Shown here: in pieces, positions 50,347-58,769 of the stretch
How the letters are laid out: the number at the start of each line of letters is the position of its first letter
Numbering within the stretch: the stretch's first letter is position 1
Assembly: GCF_029893355.1 (NCBI RefSeq)
Contig: NZ_JARZAI010000004.1
Span: forward strand, 124,001-188,000
Direction: 5' to 3'
From: Kitasatospora sp. MAA4
GTDB lineage: Bacteria; Actinomycetota; Actinomycetes; Streptomycetales; Streptomycetaceae
Length of the DNA: 64,000 nt
Notes under the pieces: generated by a model
What the model was told of the DNA's origin: nothing
What the model saw: only the letters and a program-made list of their open reading frames with translations
The model's database searches: none
Program-made: the position numbers and the translations under genes

Positions 50347-52197
50347 ATGTGCGGGATCACCGGTTGGGTGGCGTTCGACCACGACCTCACGACTCAGCAG
50401 CAGGCGCTGGACGCGATGACCGCGACCATGATCTGCCGCGGCCCCGACGCGGGCGGCGCCCACCTCACACCGCGCGCCGCCTTCGGCCACCGGCGCCTGG
50501 CGGTGATCGACGTCGAGGGCGGCGTGCAGCCGATGACGGTCGAGGAGGACGGGCGGCTGCTGGCCTCGCTCACCTACAGCGGTGAGGTCTACAACCACCT
50601 GGAGTTGAAGGCCGAGCTGGAGAGCCACGGCCACCGCTTCCGCACCCGCAGCGACACCGAGGTGGTGCTGCGCGCCTACCTCCAGTGGGGCAGCGGCTTC
50701 GTGGAGCGACTGAACGGCATGTTCGCCTTCGCGATCTGGGACAACCGCAGCGAGGAGCTGCTGCTGATCCGCGACCGGATGGGCGTCAAGCCGCTGTACT
50801 ACTACCCGACCGCCGATGGTGTGCTCTTCGGCTCGGAGCCCAAGGCGATCCTGGCCCACCCGGCGGTCGACCCGGTGGTCGGCCTGGACGGGCTGCGCGA
50901 GATGCTCTCGCTGGTCAAGACGCCGGAGCACGCCGTCTACCAGGGCATGAAGGAGGTCCGTCCCGGGCACTTCGTGCGGGTCCGCCGCCAGGGCCTGACC
51001 GTCCACCGCTACTGGGCGCTGGAGGCCCAGGAGCACACCGACGACCTGGACACCACCATCGGCACGGTCCGCGACCTGCTCGACGACATCGTGCGCCGCC
51101 AGCTGATATCCGACGTGCCGCTCTGCTCGCTGCTCTCCGGCGGCCTGGACTCCAGCGCGATCACCGCGCTCGCCGCGCGCGGCCTGGCGGCCAACGGCGA
51201 CGGGCCGGTGCGCTCGTTCTCGGTCGACTTCACCGGGCAGACCGAGAACTTCAAGCCGGACGCGCTGCGCGCCACGCCCGACGGCCCGTTCGCCCACCTG
51301 CTGGCCCGGCACGTCGGCGCCGACCACAGCGACATCGTGCTCGACGCCGGCGCACTGGCCGACCTCGGCCACCGCAACGCCGTGCTGCACGCCCGCGACC
51401 TGCCGTCCGGCTTCGGCGACATGGACACCTCGCTCTACCTGCTGTTCCGCGAGATCCGCAAGCACTCGACGGTGGCCCTGTCGGGCGAGTCGGCGGACGA
51501 GGTCTTCGGCGGCTACCCCTGGTTCCACCAGCCGGCCGCGGTGAACGCCGAGACCTTCCCGTGGCGGGCGGCCGCCGCCCAGCTGGCCGGCCGGGACGTC
51601 GCGCCGCGCGAGAGCCTGCTGGACCCGGACCTGCTGGGCCGCCTGGATCTGGAGACCTACATCGCGGACAGCTACCGCACCGCGATCGCCGAGGTCCCCC
51701 ACCTGCCCGCCGCCGACCCGCTGGAGCGCCGGATGCGGGAGATCTGCTACCTGCACCTCACCCGGTTCGTGAACCTGCTGCTGGACCGCAAGGACCGGAT
51801 GAGCATGGCCAGCGGCCTGGAGGTCCGGGTGCCGTTCTGCGACCACCGGCTCGTCCAGTACGTCTTCAACACGCCGTGGGCGATGAAGACCTTCGACGGG
51901 CGGGAGAAGAGCCTGCTGCGCGCGGCCACCCGCGACGTGCTGCCGGTGGAGATCGCCGAGCGGGTGAAGAGCCCGTACCCGAGCACCCAGGACCCGGGCT
52001 ACCCGCTCGCCCTGCACGCCGAGCTGACCGCACTGGCCTCCGACCTCAAGGCGCCCTCGCAGGGTCTGATCGACCAGGCCGCGCTGTCGGCGGCGATCGC
52101 ACCCGGAAGCGACCCGCAGCGGGCGCGCGCCAGCGCCGAGGTGCTGCTCGGCCTCGACGGCTGGCTGCGGGAGTACCCGATCTCGCTGCGGGTCTGA
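50347..52197 (+). CDS. asnB: Glutamine-hydrolysing asparagine synthase
   Basis: The 616-residue protein begins MCGITGW, exposing Cys2 as the glutaminase nucleophile after Met removal, with RGPDAGG and the N-terminal RHRRLAVIDVEGG-type region. The C-terminal synthetase domain carries the ATP pyrophosphatase loop SGGLDSSAI, then GESADEVFGGYPWF and FCDHRLVQYVF. It converts aspartate, ATP and glutamine to asparagine in the cytoplasm. The ATG 50347 follows AGGGAG at good spacing. A 34-bp palindromic terminator follows. Confidence 0.95.
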   Translation: MCGITGWVAFDHDLTTQQQALDAMTATMICRGPDAGGAHLTPRAAFGHRRLAVIDVEGGVQPMTVEEDGRLLASLTYSGEVYNHLELKAELESHGHRFRTRSDTEVVLRAYLQWGSGFVERLNGMFAFAIWDNRSEELLLIRDRMGVKPLYYYPTADGVLFGSEPKAILAHPAVDPVVGLDGLREMLSLVKTPEHAVYQGMKEVRPGHFVRVRRQGLTVHRYWALEAQEHTDDLDTTIGTVRDLLDDIVRRQLISDVPLCSLLSGGLDSSAITALAARGLAANGDGPVRSFSVDFTGQTENFKPDALRATPDGPFAHLLARHVGADHSDIVLDAGALADLGHRNAVLHARDLPSGFGDMDTSLYLLFREIRKHSTVALSGESADEVFGGYPWFHQPAAVNAETFPWRAAAAQLAGRDVAPRESLLDPDLLGRLDLETYIADSYRTAIAEVPHLPAADPLERRMREICYLHLTRFVNLLLDRKDRMSMASGLEVRVPFCDHRLVQYVFNTPWAMKTFDGREKSLLRAATRDVLPVEIAERVKSPYPSTQDPGYPLALHAELTALASDLKAPSQGLIDQAALSAAIAPGSDPQRARASAEVLLGLDGWLREYPISLRV

Positions 52198-52201
52198 CCG
52201 C

Positions 52202-52235
52202 CCGGCCTCGGCGCGGGATCCCGCGCCGAGGCCGG
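52202..52235. terminator. 34-bp perfect palindrome, bidirectional terminator
   Basis: A perfect 17-bp-arm palindrome centred on GGGATCCC lies between the stop of asnB and the stop of the convergent small acidic gene, so it can terminate both. It lacks a T tract. Confidence 0.85.
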
Positions 52236-52239
52236 CCCG

Positions 52240-52422
52240 TCAGCGGTACTCGTCCTCGTCGACCGGGACCTCGCGGCTCTGCTCGACCGCGTCCCCGACG
52301 TCCGCCGCGGCGGACAGCGGAAGCTCGTCCAGCGGCGGAACGGTCTCCGCAGCCGGGGCGTCGGCCTCCAGATCCTCCGGGTCCAGCGACTCGGCGACGA
52401 ATTCCGCGGCGTAGTCGGACAT
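52240..52422 (-). CDS. Small acidic protein of unknown function
   Basis: The 60-residue protein starts at ATG 52420-52422 with a GTGAGG ribosome site. It is Asp/Glu/Pro-rich with an acidic start (MSDYAAEFVAES), a middle PPLDELPLSAAADV block and an end EVPVDEDEYR that resembles short conserved acidic proteins seen in streptomycete genomes. No signal peptide or metal motif is present. Function unknown. Confidence 0.6.
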   Translation of the reverse strand: MSDYAAEFVAESLDPEDLEADAPAAETVPPLDELPLSAAADVGDAVEQSREVPVDEDEYR

Positions 52423-52642
52423 GACCTCACCCCTCACGGCTCGGGGACCTCGGCGGCCCCTGCTGTGCCCAACACTTACCCGACCAGACGCGCCCCACTC
52501 AGGACCCTCCCCCGCCCGTCGGCGTGTTGCCCCCGCCCGCGCCGCCGAACCGTCCCACCCGCCACTCGGCGCAGCACCGGTTGCACCCCTGCGCGCGGTC
52601 GCCAGGCTGGAGGGAAGGACCGCCGCACGCGAGGAGAGAGCG

Positions 52643-53035
52643 TTGACCTACGCCCACTGGTCGGTGCGGGTGGTGGCCCACATGATCGACCTCCTGGCCT
52701 GCGGCGTGCCGAACGTCCTCGCGGGCGTGTTCGACCCGCGGAACGTCGCCCTCCAGGTCGGCATGGGCGCGGTGTCGCTGACGCTCTTCGGGTACAACCG
52801 CTGGTACCTGGGGGGCCGGACGGGCCAGAGCTGGGGCAAGCATCTGATGGACACCCGGATGGTCCGGTTGGACGGCTCCCCCGAGGTCGGCGTGCTGCGG
52901 GCCTTCCTGCGCGACGTCGCCCACCTGCTCGACACGCTGCCCTGCTGTGTCGGGTGGTTCTGGCCGATCTGGGACGCGAAACGACAGACCTTCGCCGACA
53001 AACTGGCGAGCACCGCGGTGACGACGATCCCCTGA
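52643..53035 (+). CDS. RDD-family small membrane protein
   Basis: The 130-residue protein has the RDD pattern (RVVAHMIDLLACGVPN) and three hydrophobic segments; the third strand carries YNRWYLGGRTGQSWGKHLMDTRMV, the typical RDD middle loop. The start is TTG 52643, six bases after the GAGGAGAGAG site; no ATG or GTG lies nearby in frame. The family's role is unknown; membrane transport has been suggested. Confidence 0.75.
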   Translation: MTYAHWSVRVVAHMIDLLACGVPNVLAGVFDPRNVALQVGMGAVSLTLFGYNRWYLGGRTGQSWGKHLMDTRMVRLDGSPEVGVLRAFLRDVAHLLDTLPCCVGWFWPIWDAKRQTFADKLASTAVTTIP

Positions 53036-53103
53036 GAAATCCGGCCCGATAAAACGCCCGCGCTATTCCCCCGCTCCTTTCCCTCTCTCATTTCGACCGC
53101 TCT

Positions 53104-53132
53104 GCATATGGGCCGCATATCGGCCGCATACC
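53104..53132. promoter_or_regulatory. Three heptamer direct repeats at 11-bp period (SARP-like site)
   Basis: GCATATG-GGCC-GCATATC-GGCC-GCATACC shows three heptamers separated by exactly four bases, the arrangement bound by SARP/AfsR proteins. It lies in the 274-base convergent gap between the RDD and SARP genes. On the minus strand a CGAAAT hexamer sits eight bases past the last repeat, as SARP-dependent -10 regions do. The remaining gap (53036-53309) has no other feature. Confidence 0.5.
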
Positions 53133-53309
53133 AGCAGGTCGGCGCCCGGACCGGACCCGGCCCGCCGACCTCGGTAAACGCCCGCGGACACCGTCCCAAA
53201 CGTCTCCGAGGGGCCTCCGAGAGGGTTGACAGGAACATCCCCCGGCGGCTTTTCTCGACTTCGCCGATTCCGACGAAGTGAGGCCAGCGCCGTGCCCGTG
53301 TCCGTGCCG

Positions 53310-54164
53310 TCACACCGTCGTGACGGACCTGGTCCCGAGCGGGCTACCGCCCGCCGAGTGCAGAGCCGCGTGCAGATCGGCGGTCCTGATCGCCGCGAGC
53401 AGCGACTGCACCGCGATCGCGCTGCGGTTGAGCACCGCCGACTGGAGCGAGGCCAGGTTCCGCGAGGGCTCGACGCCCAGCTCCGCCCGCAGCAGCCGGC
53501 GGAACTCCTGGTAGGCGGCCAGCGCCTCGGAGAGCTCGCCGCAGCTGTGGTGGGCGGCCATCAGCACCGCCCACGGCCGCTCGCGCAGCGGGTGGTCGGC
53601 GATGACCGAGCGCGCCCGCAGCACGGCCTGCGCGCACGGTCCGGCGTACAGGGCGGCCTCGGCGAGATCCTCGCGGCACTGCAACCAGAGCGTGTCGAAC
53701 GCGGCGAGGTGCCGGCGCAGCCGGGCGGAGCCCGCCGCGTCGACGCCGGCCGGTCCTCGCCAGAGCGCCAGCGCCCGGCCTAACACCCGCTCGCTCTCGA
53801 CGGAGTAGCCGGTGTCGAGCAGCCGGCGCCCGGTGCGCACCAGCTCGGCGAAGCAGCGGTGGTCCACCTCGCAGTCAGGAGCATCGAGTTGATAGCTGAC
53901 GCCCAGTCGGCCGGCCCGACGGCCGGAGAGCACTCCGCGGCCCGCCACCAGCAGCTCCTTGCGCAGCCGGCTCACGTACTGGCGCAGGTTGGCGTTGGCG
54001 GAGGCCGGCGGCTCGTCCCAGAGCAGCTCCAGCAGGCGGGTCTGCGACATGCCGGTCCCCGGGTCCAGGCTCAGCGCCGTCAGCGCTCCGCGCACCATCA
54101 CCGACGCCGGGGCCCGCTCGACCCCCGCCGTCTCGATGCACACCGGCCCGAGAATCCGGATCAC
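53310..54164 (-). CDS. SARP-family (AfsR/DnrI-like) transcriptional regulator
   Basis: The 284-residue protein has an OmpR-type winged-helix at the N-terminus (GVERAPASVMVRGALTALSL... LLELLWDEPPASANANLRQYVSRLRKEL) and a bacterial transcriptional activation domain (about 105-260) of helical repeats ending ELGVEPSRNL. This is the standalone SARP architecture that switches on secondary-metabolite genes. No biosynthetic core enzyme (PKS, NRPS, terpene synthase) is in the window, so the target may be elsewhere. The divergent partner is the FAD/NAD(P)-binding protein, 61 bases away. Confidence 0.88.
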   Translation of the reverse strand: MIRILGPVCIETAGVERAPASVMVRGALTALSLDPGTGMSQTRLLELLWDEPPASANANLRQYVSRLRKELLVAGRGVLSGRRAGRLGVSYQLDAPDCEVDHRCFAELVRTGRRLLDTGYSVESERVLGRALALWRGPAGVDAAGSARLRRHLAAFDTLWLQCREDLAEAALYAGPCAQAVLRARSVIADHPLRERPWAVLMAAHHSCGELSEALAAYQEFRRLLRAELGVEPSRNLASLQSAVLNRSAIAVQSLLAAIRTADLHAALHSAGGSPLGTRSVTTV

Positions 54165-54225
54165 CGCAGCCCCCTCTGATATGTCCCGAACAGCTCACTC
54201 TAGCCCCGTACGAGAGGTGTCGAAG

Positions 54226-55593
54226 ATGACCGGCAGCCAAGAGGCGCAGCAGACCCACCACGTGGCGGTGATCGGCGCCGGAGCCTCCGGAACGCTGACC
54301 GCGGCCAGGCTGCTCCAGCACGCCCGCGAGCGCCGACTGCGCCTGGACGTACGGCTGATCGACCCGTCCGACGCCGGGCGCGGCGTCGCCTACGGCACCG
54401 ACGACCCGCGCCACCTGCTCAACGTGCCGGCCGGCAAGATGAGCGCGTACGGCGAGGACCCCGGGCACTTCCTGCGCTGGGCGACGGAGCAGGAGCCCAC
54501 CGCGCCCGCGCCCGGCGACTTCCTGCCGCGCCGGCTCTACCGCCGGTACCTGGCCGAGGTGTTGGCGCACCAGGTGGCGCACGGCGGCGGCGTCCGGCTG
54601 CACCACCTGCGCGAGCGCGTCCTGGGGCTGACGGCCGGTCCGCGCGAGGTCGCGCTGCGGCTGCCCACCGAGGCCCCGCTGCACGCCGACGCCGCGGTGC
54701 TCGCGCTCGGCAACTTCCCGCCCACGCTGGGCTGGGCGCCGCCGGAGCTGCGCGACTCGCCGCACTTCACGGCGGACCCGTGGGCGCCCGGTGCGCTCGC
54801 GGCGATCCCCGAGGACGCCGACGTGCTGCTGGTCGGCACCGGCCTAACGATGGTCGACGTCGCGCTCGTGCTGGACCGTCCCGGCCGCGTGGTGCACGCG
54901 GTGTCCCGCCACGGCCTGCTGCCGCACCCGCATGCTGCGGGTGAACTGCCCACGCTCGCACCGCCGTTGCCCGATGAGTCGGGCGACCCGCGAGCGACCG
55001 CGATCCGTCAGATCGCCACCAGCCTGCACCTGCACGGCGACTGGCGCCCGGGCGTGGACAGCCTGCGACCGGTCACCGCCGCCCTGTGGCAGCGGCTGGA
55101 CCCGGCCGCACGCGCCCGCTTCCTCGCCGAGGACCTGCGGCACTGGGAGGTGCACCGCCACCGCATCCCGACCCACACGGTGGCCGTCCTGGACCGCGCC
55201 CGAGCCGCCGACCGGCTGCGGACCGGGCGGGGCGAGGTGGCCAGGGTGGTCCCGACCGCCGCCGGCCTCAAGGTCGAACTCGTGGACGGCACCGCCCTGG
55301 AGGTCGGCGCGGTCGTCAACTGCACCGGCGCGCAGGCCGACTTCCGCAGGCCGGACGACCCGCTGGTGGCCGACCTGATCGCCTCCGGCGCCGCCCGGCC
55401 CGGCCCGTGCGGCCTGGGCCTGGACACCGTCGGCGCCGGCCGCCTGGTCCCCGCGCCCGGCGGCCCCGCCGCTCCGCTGTGGACGCTGGGCCCGCTGCGC
55501 CGCGGCAACCTGCTGGAGACCACCGCCGTGCCCGAGATCCGCGACCAGGCCGACAGCCTCGCCCGGGCCGTCCTCGACTCGCTACTGGGCTGA
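54226..55593 (+). CDS. FAD/NAD(P)-binding protein (YdhS-like)
   Basis: The 455-residue protein starts at ATG 54226 with GAGAGG upstream. It begins with a Rossmann signature VAVIGAGASGTLTAARLL and has RGVAYGTDDPRHLLNVPAGKMSAYG, found in the FAD/NAD(P)-binding family of unknown substrate (YdhS-like); a second nucleotide-binding motif is VLLVGTGLTMVDVALVL. A reductase or hydroxylase role for a small substrate is plausible. It is divergent from the SARP gene and could be a regulated target. Confidence 0.8.
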   Translation: MTGSQEAQQTHHVAVIGAGASGTLTAARLLQHARERRLRLDVRLIDPSDAGRGVAYGTDDPRHLLNVPAGKMSAYGEDPGHFLRWATEQEPTAPAPGDFLPRRLYRRYLAEVLAHQVAHGGGVRLHHLRERVLGLTAGPREVALRLPTEAPLHADAAVLALGNFPPTLGWAPPELRDSPHFTADPWAPGALAAIPEDADVLLVGTGLTMVDVALVLDRPGRVVHAVSRHGLLPHPHAAGELPTLAPPLPDESGDPRATAIRQIATSLHLHGDWRPGVDSLRPVTAALWQRLDPAARARFLAEDLRHWEVHRHRIPTHTVAVLDRARAADRLRTGRGEVARVVPTAAGLKVELVDGTALEVGAVVNCTGAQADFRRPDDPLVADLIASGAARPGPCGLGLDTVGAGRLVPAPGGPAAPLWTLGPLRRGNLLETTAVPEIRDQADSLARAVLDSLLG

Positions 55594-55806
55594 GACGTAG
55601 CACAAGTCCCGTACGCCCTGCGAGGGTTCTCCGCAAAGACCCCTCACATGGGCGAACTCAGCCCCGACGCGAACGCAACCGGCCCGAGGAGGGCAATCCT
55701 GGTGCCTCCCTGAAGGGGTTGCGCCGCATGCGAGACGGCGCAGCCTCACGCCGCCGAAGCCGGCCCCACCCGACTTCCGTACTTTTTGGATCGTTTGAGG
55801 ATGCTG
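55594..55806 (+). other. Long leader of the conservon operon
   Basis: No gene is supported in these 213 bases. The leader contains a 7-bp inverted repeat TGCGCCG-catgcgaga-CGGCGCA (55720-55742) and a final GAGG immediately before ATG 55801, six bases before ATG 55807. The former could affect transcription of the operon. Confidence 0.4.
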
Positions 55807-57363
55807 ATGCTTCGTGCTGGATCGTCACCCGGAGGCCGGCGCTCCGATCCCGTTCTCGTGTGGCTCCTGCCCACGGTCCTGACGGCGGTCGTCGCCGTGG
55901 TGGCCGCCTCGGCGGCCCCCGGCGGCGCCCGCGCCGGGGTCCTCTGGTGCGGCGCGGTCGGTACCGCGGCCGTGGCCGTGGTGGCCGCCGAGGCGGCGCG
56001 CCGGGGGCGTGCGCTGGCGGCCCTGCGCAAGCGGTGCGCCCAGCGGGAGGACGAGCTGCACGGCCGACTGGCCCACCATGAGGCCGAGACGGCCCACTTG
56101 GCCAGGGTGACGCTGCCCGAGGCGATCGCCCGGATGCAGCACGGCGAGTTCATCGAGGACCTGCTGCAGTCGTACGAGCCCCCCGACCCCCTGCTGACCA
56201 CGGGGTTCCCGGCCGTCCGGCACGCCGTGCTGCGCACGGTGCTGGAGGCCGTGGACAACGAGGAGGCCATGCGCGAGTCCACCCAGCGGGCCTTCGTCAA
56301 CATCGCCCGCCGCGTGCAGGCGATCGTCCACCGGCAGGCCCAGGAACTGCGCGAGATGGAGGACCGGCACGGCAACAACCCGGCCGTCTTCGGCGACCTG
56401 CTGCGGGTGGACCACGGCAACGCGCTGATCGGCCGCCTCGCGGACAGCATCGCCGTGCTCGGCGGCGCCCGCCCCGGCCGGCAGTGGAGCAAGGCGGTGC
56501 CGCTGTACAGCGTGCTGCGCGGCGCCATGTCGCGGATCCTGGACTACCCCCGGGTGGAACTGCACCCGGTGTCCGACGTCGCCGTGGTCGGCCCCGCCGT
56601 CGAGCCGCTCATCCACGCGCTCGCCGAACTGCTGGACAACGCCACCCGCTACTCCCCACCGCAGACCCTGGTGCACCTGACCGCCGTCGAGGTGCAGACC
56701 GGCATCGCGATCGAGATCGAGGACGGCGGCCTCAGCCTGAGCGAGGAGGGCCGGGCCCGCGCCGAACAGAAGCTCGCGGAGGCCCAGGCCGGCATCGACC
56801 TCAACGACCTCGGCGAGACCCCCCGGCTCGGCCTGGCCGTGGTCGGCCGCCTCGCGCGGGCCTACGGCTTCCAGGTCTCGCTGCGGCCCTCCGCCTACGG
56901 CGGTGTGCGGGCCGTGCTGATCGTGCCGCGGGAGGTCATCACCACGGCGCCCGCCACCGGTCGCCCCCTGGGCATCGGCATCGCCTCCGGCCCGCGGCCG
57001 GTCGCGGCCGCCGCACGGCCGGTGGGCGGACCCCGGACGTGGGGCGCGCGGACCTCGCCCGCTCCCGCCGCGGGCTCGTTCGCCGCGGCGCGGATCGGAG
57101 CCTTCGCGGGCCCGGCCCCGGCCGACGACGAGGCTCCGGTGGTGACCGAGTGGACCGCGAACGGCCTGCCGCAGCGCCGCCGCCACGCCGCGCCCTTCCG
57201 GACCGGCGCCGCCGAGCCCGCCAGAGCCCCCGAACCGGCCAAGGAGCCGGTACAGCCCGGTATGTGGCTGGACGCGTTCAACGAGGGGATCAACGGCCAC
57301 ACCCCCTCCGCCGATCCGGCCGGCCACACCACCGACGATTCGGCAGCGAGGGGCGAGCAGTGA
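55807..57363 (+). CDS. cvnA: Conservon sensor histidine-kinase-like ATPase (CvnA)
   Basis: The 518-residue protein has two N-terminal hydrophobic segments (VWLLPTVLTAVVAVVAAS; VGTAAVAVVAAEAA), a coiled coil (about 70-110), a helical central part that lacks a normal phosphoacceptor His, and a HATPase domain (about 255-370) with ALAELLDNATRYSPP, IEIEDGGLSLSE and PRLGLAVVGRLARAYG. A Pro/Ala-rich C-terminal tail follows. ATG 55807 is preferred to 55801 because GAGG ends six bases upstream. It is the first gene of a five-gene conservon that works like a membrane-associated G-protein-coupled module. Confidence 0.88.
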   Translation: MLRAGSSPGGRRSDPVLVWLLPTVLTAVVAVVAASAAPGGARAGVLWCGAVGTAAVAVVAAEAARRGRALAALRKRCAQREDELHGRLAHHEAETAHLARVTLPEAIARMQHGEFIEDLLQSYEPPDPLLTTGFPAVRHAVLRTVLEAVDNEEAMRESTQRAFVNIARRVQAIVHRQAQELREMEDRHGNNPAVFGDLLRVDHGNALIGRLADSIAVLGGARPGRQWSKAVPLYSVLRGAMSRILDYPRVELHPVSDVAVVGPAVEPLIHALAELLDNATRYSPPQTLVHLTAVEVQTGIAIEIEDGGLSLSEEGRARAEQKLAEAQAGIDLNDLGETPRLGLAVVGRLARAYGFQVSLRPSAYGGVRAVLIVPREVITTAPATGRPLGIGIASGPRPVAAAARPVGGPRTWGARTSPAPAAGSFAAARIGAFAGPAPADDEAPVVTEWTANGLPQRRRHAAPFRTGAAEPARAPEPAKEPVQPGMWLDAFNEGINGHTPSADPAGHTTDDSAARGEQ

Positions 57364-57767
57364 TTCAGCAGCGGACCAACATGGACTGGATGCTCAAGGA
57401 ACTGGCGGACACCGTCCCGTTCACCCGCCACATCATCGTGCTCTCCGCCGACGGCCTGCGGATGGCCCAGCACGGCACCGACGCGGACAGCGCCGACCGG
57501 CTGGCCGCCGCCTGCGCCGGCCTGCAGAGCCTGGCCGCCGCCGTGGGGCACGAGCTCCCGCACGGCGACGGCCGGATGCGGCTGGTCGTGATCGAGATGA
57601 GCGGCGGATACTTCTACCTGATGGCCGCCGGCGCCCGGGCCTACCTCGCGGTGCTGGCCGACGACGGTGTCGACGCCGGACTGATGGGCCAGCGGATGCG
57701 GGACCTGGTGGCCCGGATCGGCGAACATCTCAGCACGCCCGCGCGCAACGGCGGGCAGGTGGCATGA
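57360..57767 (+). CDS. cvnB: Roadblock/LC7-domain protein (CvnB)
   Basis: The 135-residue protein starts at GTG 57360, overlapping the CvnA stop (GTGA). It is one Roadblock/LC7 domain: MLKELADTVPFTRHIIVLSADGLRMAQHG and YFYLMAAGARAYLAVLADDGVDAGLMGQRMRDL. Such proteins regulate or bind the small GTPase of the module, and related proteins are GTPase-activating in MglA/MglB systems. Confidence 0.92.
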   Translation: MIQQRTNMDWMLKELADTVPFTRHIIVLSADGLRMAQHGTDADSADRLAAACAGLQSLAAAVGHELPHGDGRMRLVVIEMSGGYFYLMAAGARAYLAVLADDGVDAGLMGQRMRDLVARIGEHLSTPARNGGQVA

Positions 57768-58120
57768 GCGCAGCCGACCCCGGCTGGAACGATGCGGAAC
57801 CCGAACGGCTCTACGTGATCACGCGCGGCCGCAGCGGTCTGGCCGAAACCACGTTCGCCCTGGTCACCCTGATCGTCTCCCGCTCGGAGCCGACGGCCAC
57901 GATGCAGCCGGAGCACGCCGCCATCCTGCGCATCTGCGGCTCGCCGCTCTCCGCGGCCGAGATCTCCGCCTACCTGAAGCTCCCCATGAGCGTGGTCACC
58001 GTGCTGCTGACGGACCTCCTCGGCGAGGAGCGGATCGAGGCCCGCGCCTGCGTCCCGCAGGCGATCCTTCCCGACCGTGCCCTGTTGGAAGCGGTGATTC
58101 ATGGACTTCAGAAGCTCTGA
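57764..58120 (+). CDS. cvnC: DUF742 protein (CvnC)
   Basis: The 118-residue protein is a DUF742 domain: RLYVITRGRSGLAETTFALVTLIVS, AAILRICGSPLSAAEISAYLKLPMSVVTVLLTDLLGE, ending near LLEAVIHGLQKL. It resembles a winged-helix adaptor. It overlaps CvnB by four bases and the CvnD start by 20, so the operon is translationally coupled. Confidence 0.92.
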   Translation: MSAADPGWNDAEPERLYVITRGRSGLAETTFALVTLIVSRSEPTATMQPEHAAILRICGSPLSAAEISAYLKLPMSVVTVLLTDLLGEERIEARACVPQAILPDRALLEAVIHGLQKL

Positions 58121-58769
58121 GACGGTGGTCGGTCCGCACAGTGCGGACCTGCTGCCGGACTCGGCCACCATGGCGGTCAAGGTGGTGATCGTGGGCGGCT
58201 TCGGCGTCGGCAAGACGACCCTGGTCGGTTCCGTGAGCGAGATCCGCCCGCTGACCACCGAGGAGACGATGACGCAGGCCGGCGAGGGCGTCGACGACCT
58301 CGCCGGGATCGAGCGCAAGACCTCCACCACGGTCGCGATGGACTTCGGCCGGATCAGCATCAGCGACGAAATGGTGCTGTACGTGTTCGGCACCCCCGGG
58401 CAGGAGCGGTTCTGGTTCCTCTGGAACGGCCTGTTCGAGGGAGCGCTGGGCGCGGTCGTGCTGGTCGACACCCGCCGGCTGGAGGTCAGCTTCGAGGTGA
58501 TCGGGCGGCTGGAGGATCGCGGCGTGCCGTTCGTCGTCGCGGCCAACGCCTTTCCGCAGTCGCCGACCTACCCGACCGAGGAGCTGCGGGCCGCCCTGGA
58601 CCTGCCCCCCGAGGTGCCGATCATCGCGTGCGACGCCCGGACCCGGGAGTCCAGCCGGGACGTCCTGATGGCCCTGATGCGCTACCTGTACGACCTCTCG
58701 ACCCAAAAACTGACGACCCCACCGCACTTGACGACCCCACCGCACTTGACCACCCCGGAGACGCCGTGA
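58101..58769 (+). CDS. cvnD: Conservon small Ras-like GTPase (CvnD)
   Basis: The 222-residue protein has the P-loop VIVGGFGVGKTTLVGSV, the G3 region MDFGRISISDEMVLYVFGTPGQERFWF, and the G4-like VVAANAFPQS with G5 CDAR. GTPases of this family signal with the CvnA-C proteins at the membrane. The C-terminal tail (about 205-222) carries an extra tandem repeat, TTPPHLTTPPHL, not seen in a standard CvnD. Confidence 0.92.
   Translation: MDFRSSETVVGPHSADLLPDSATMAVKVVIVGGFGVGKTTLVGSVSEIRPLTTEETMTQAGEGVDDLAGIERKTSTTVAMDFGRISISDEMVLYVFGTPGQERFWFLWNGLFEGALGAVVLVDTRRLEVSFEVIGRLEDRGVPFVVAANAFPQSPTYPTEELRAALDLPPEVPIIACDARTRESSRDVLMALMRYLYDLSTQKLTTPPHLTTPPHLTTPETP
58711..58756 (+). repeat. 18-bp tandem repeat at the 3' end of cvnD
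   Basis: Two full copies of TGACGACCCCACCGCACT (58711-58728, 58729-58746) and a partial third encode TTPPHL repeats just before the stop. The unit is a multiple of three, so copy change alters tail length without frameshift. Confidence 0.85.

Noticed and set aside
55770..55783. GACTTCCGTA before the conservon, resembling part of the CCGTA element
   Set aside because: Only one CCGTA is present and there is no second repeat at 10-11 bp.
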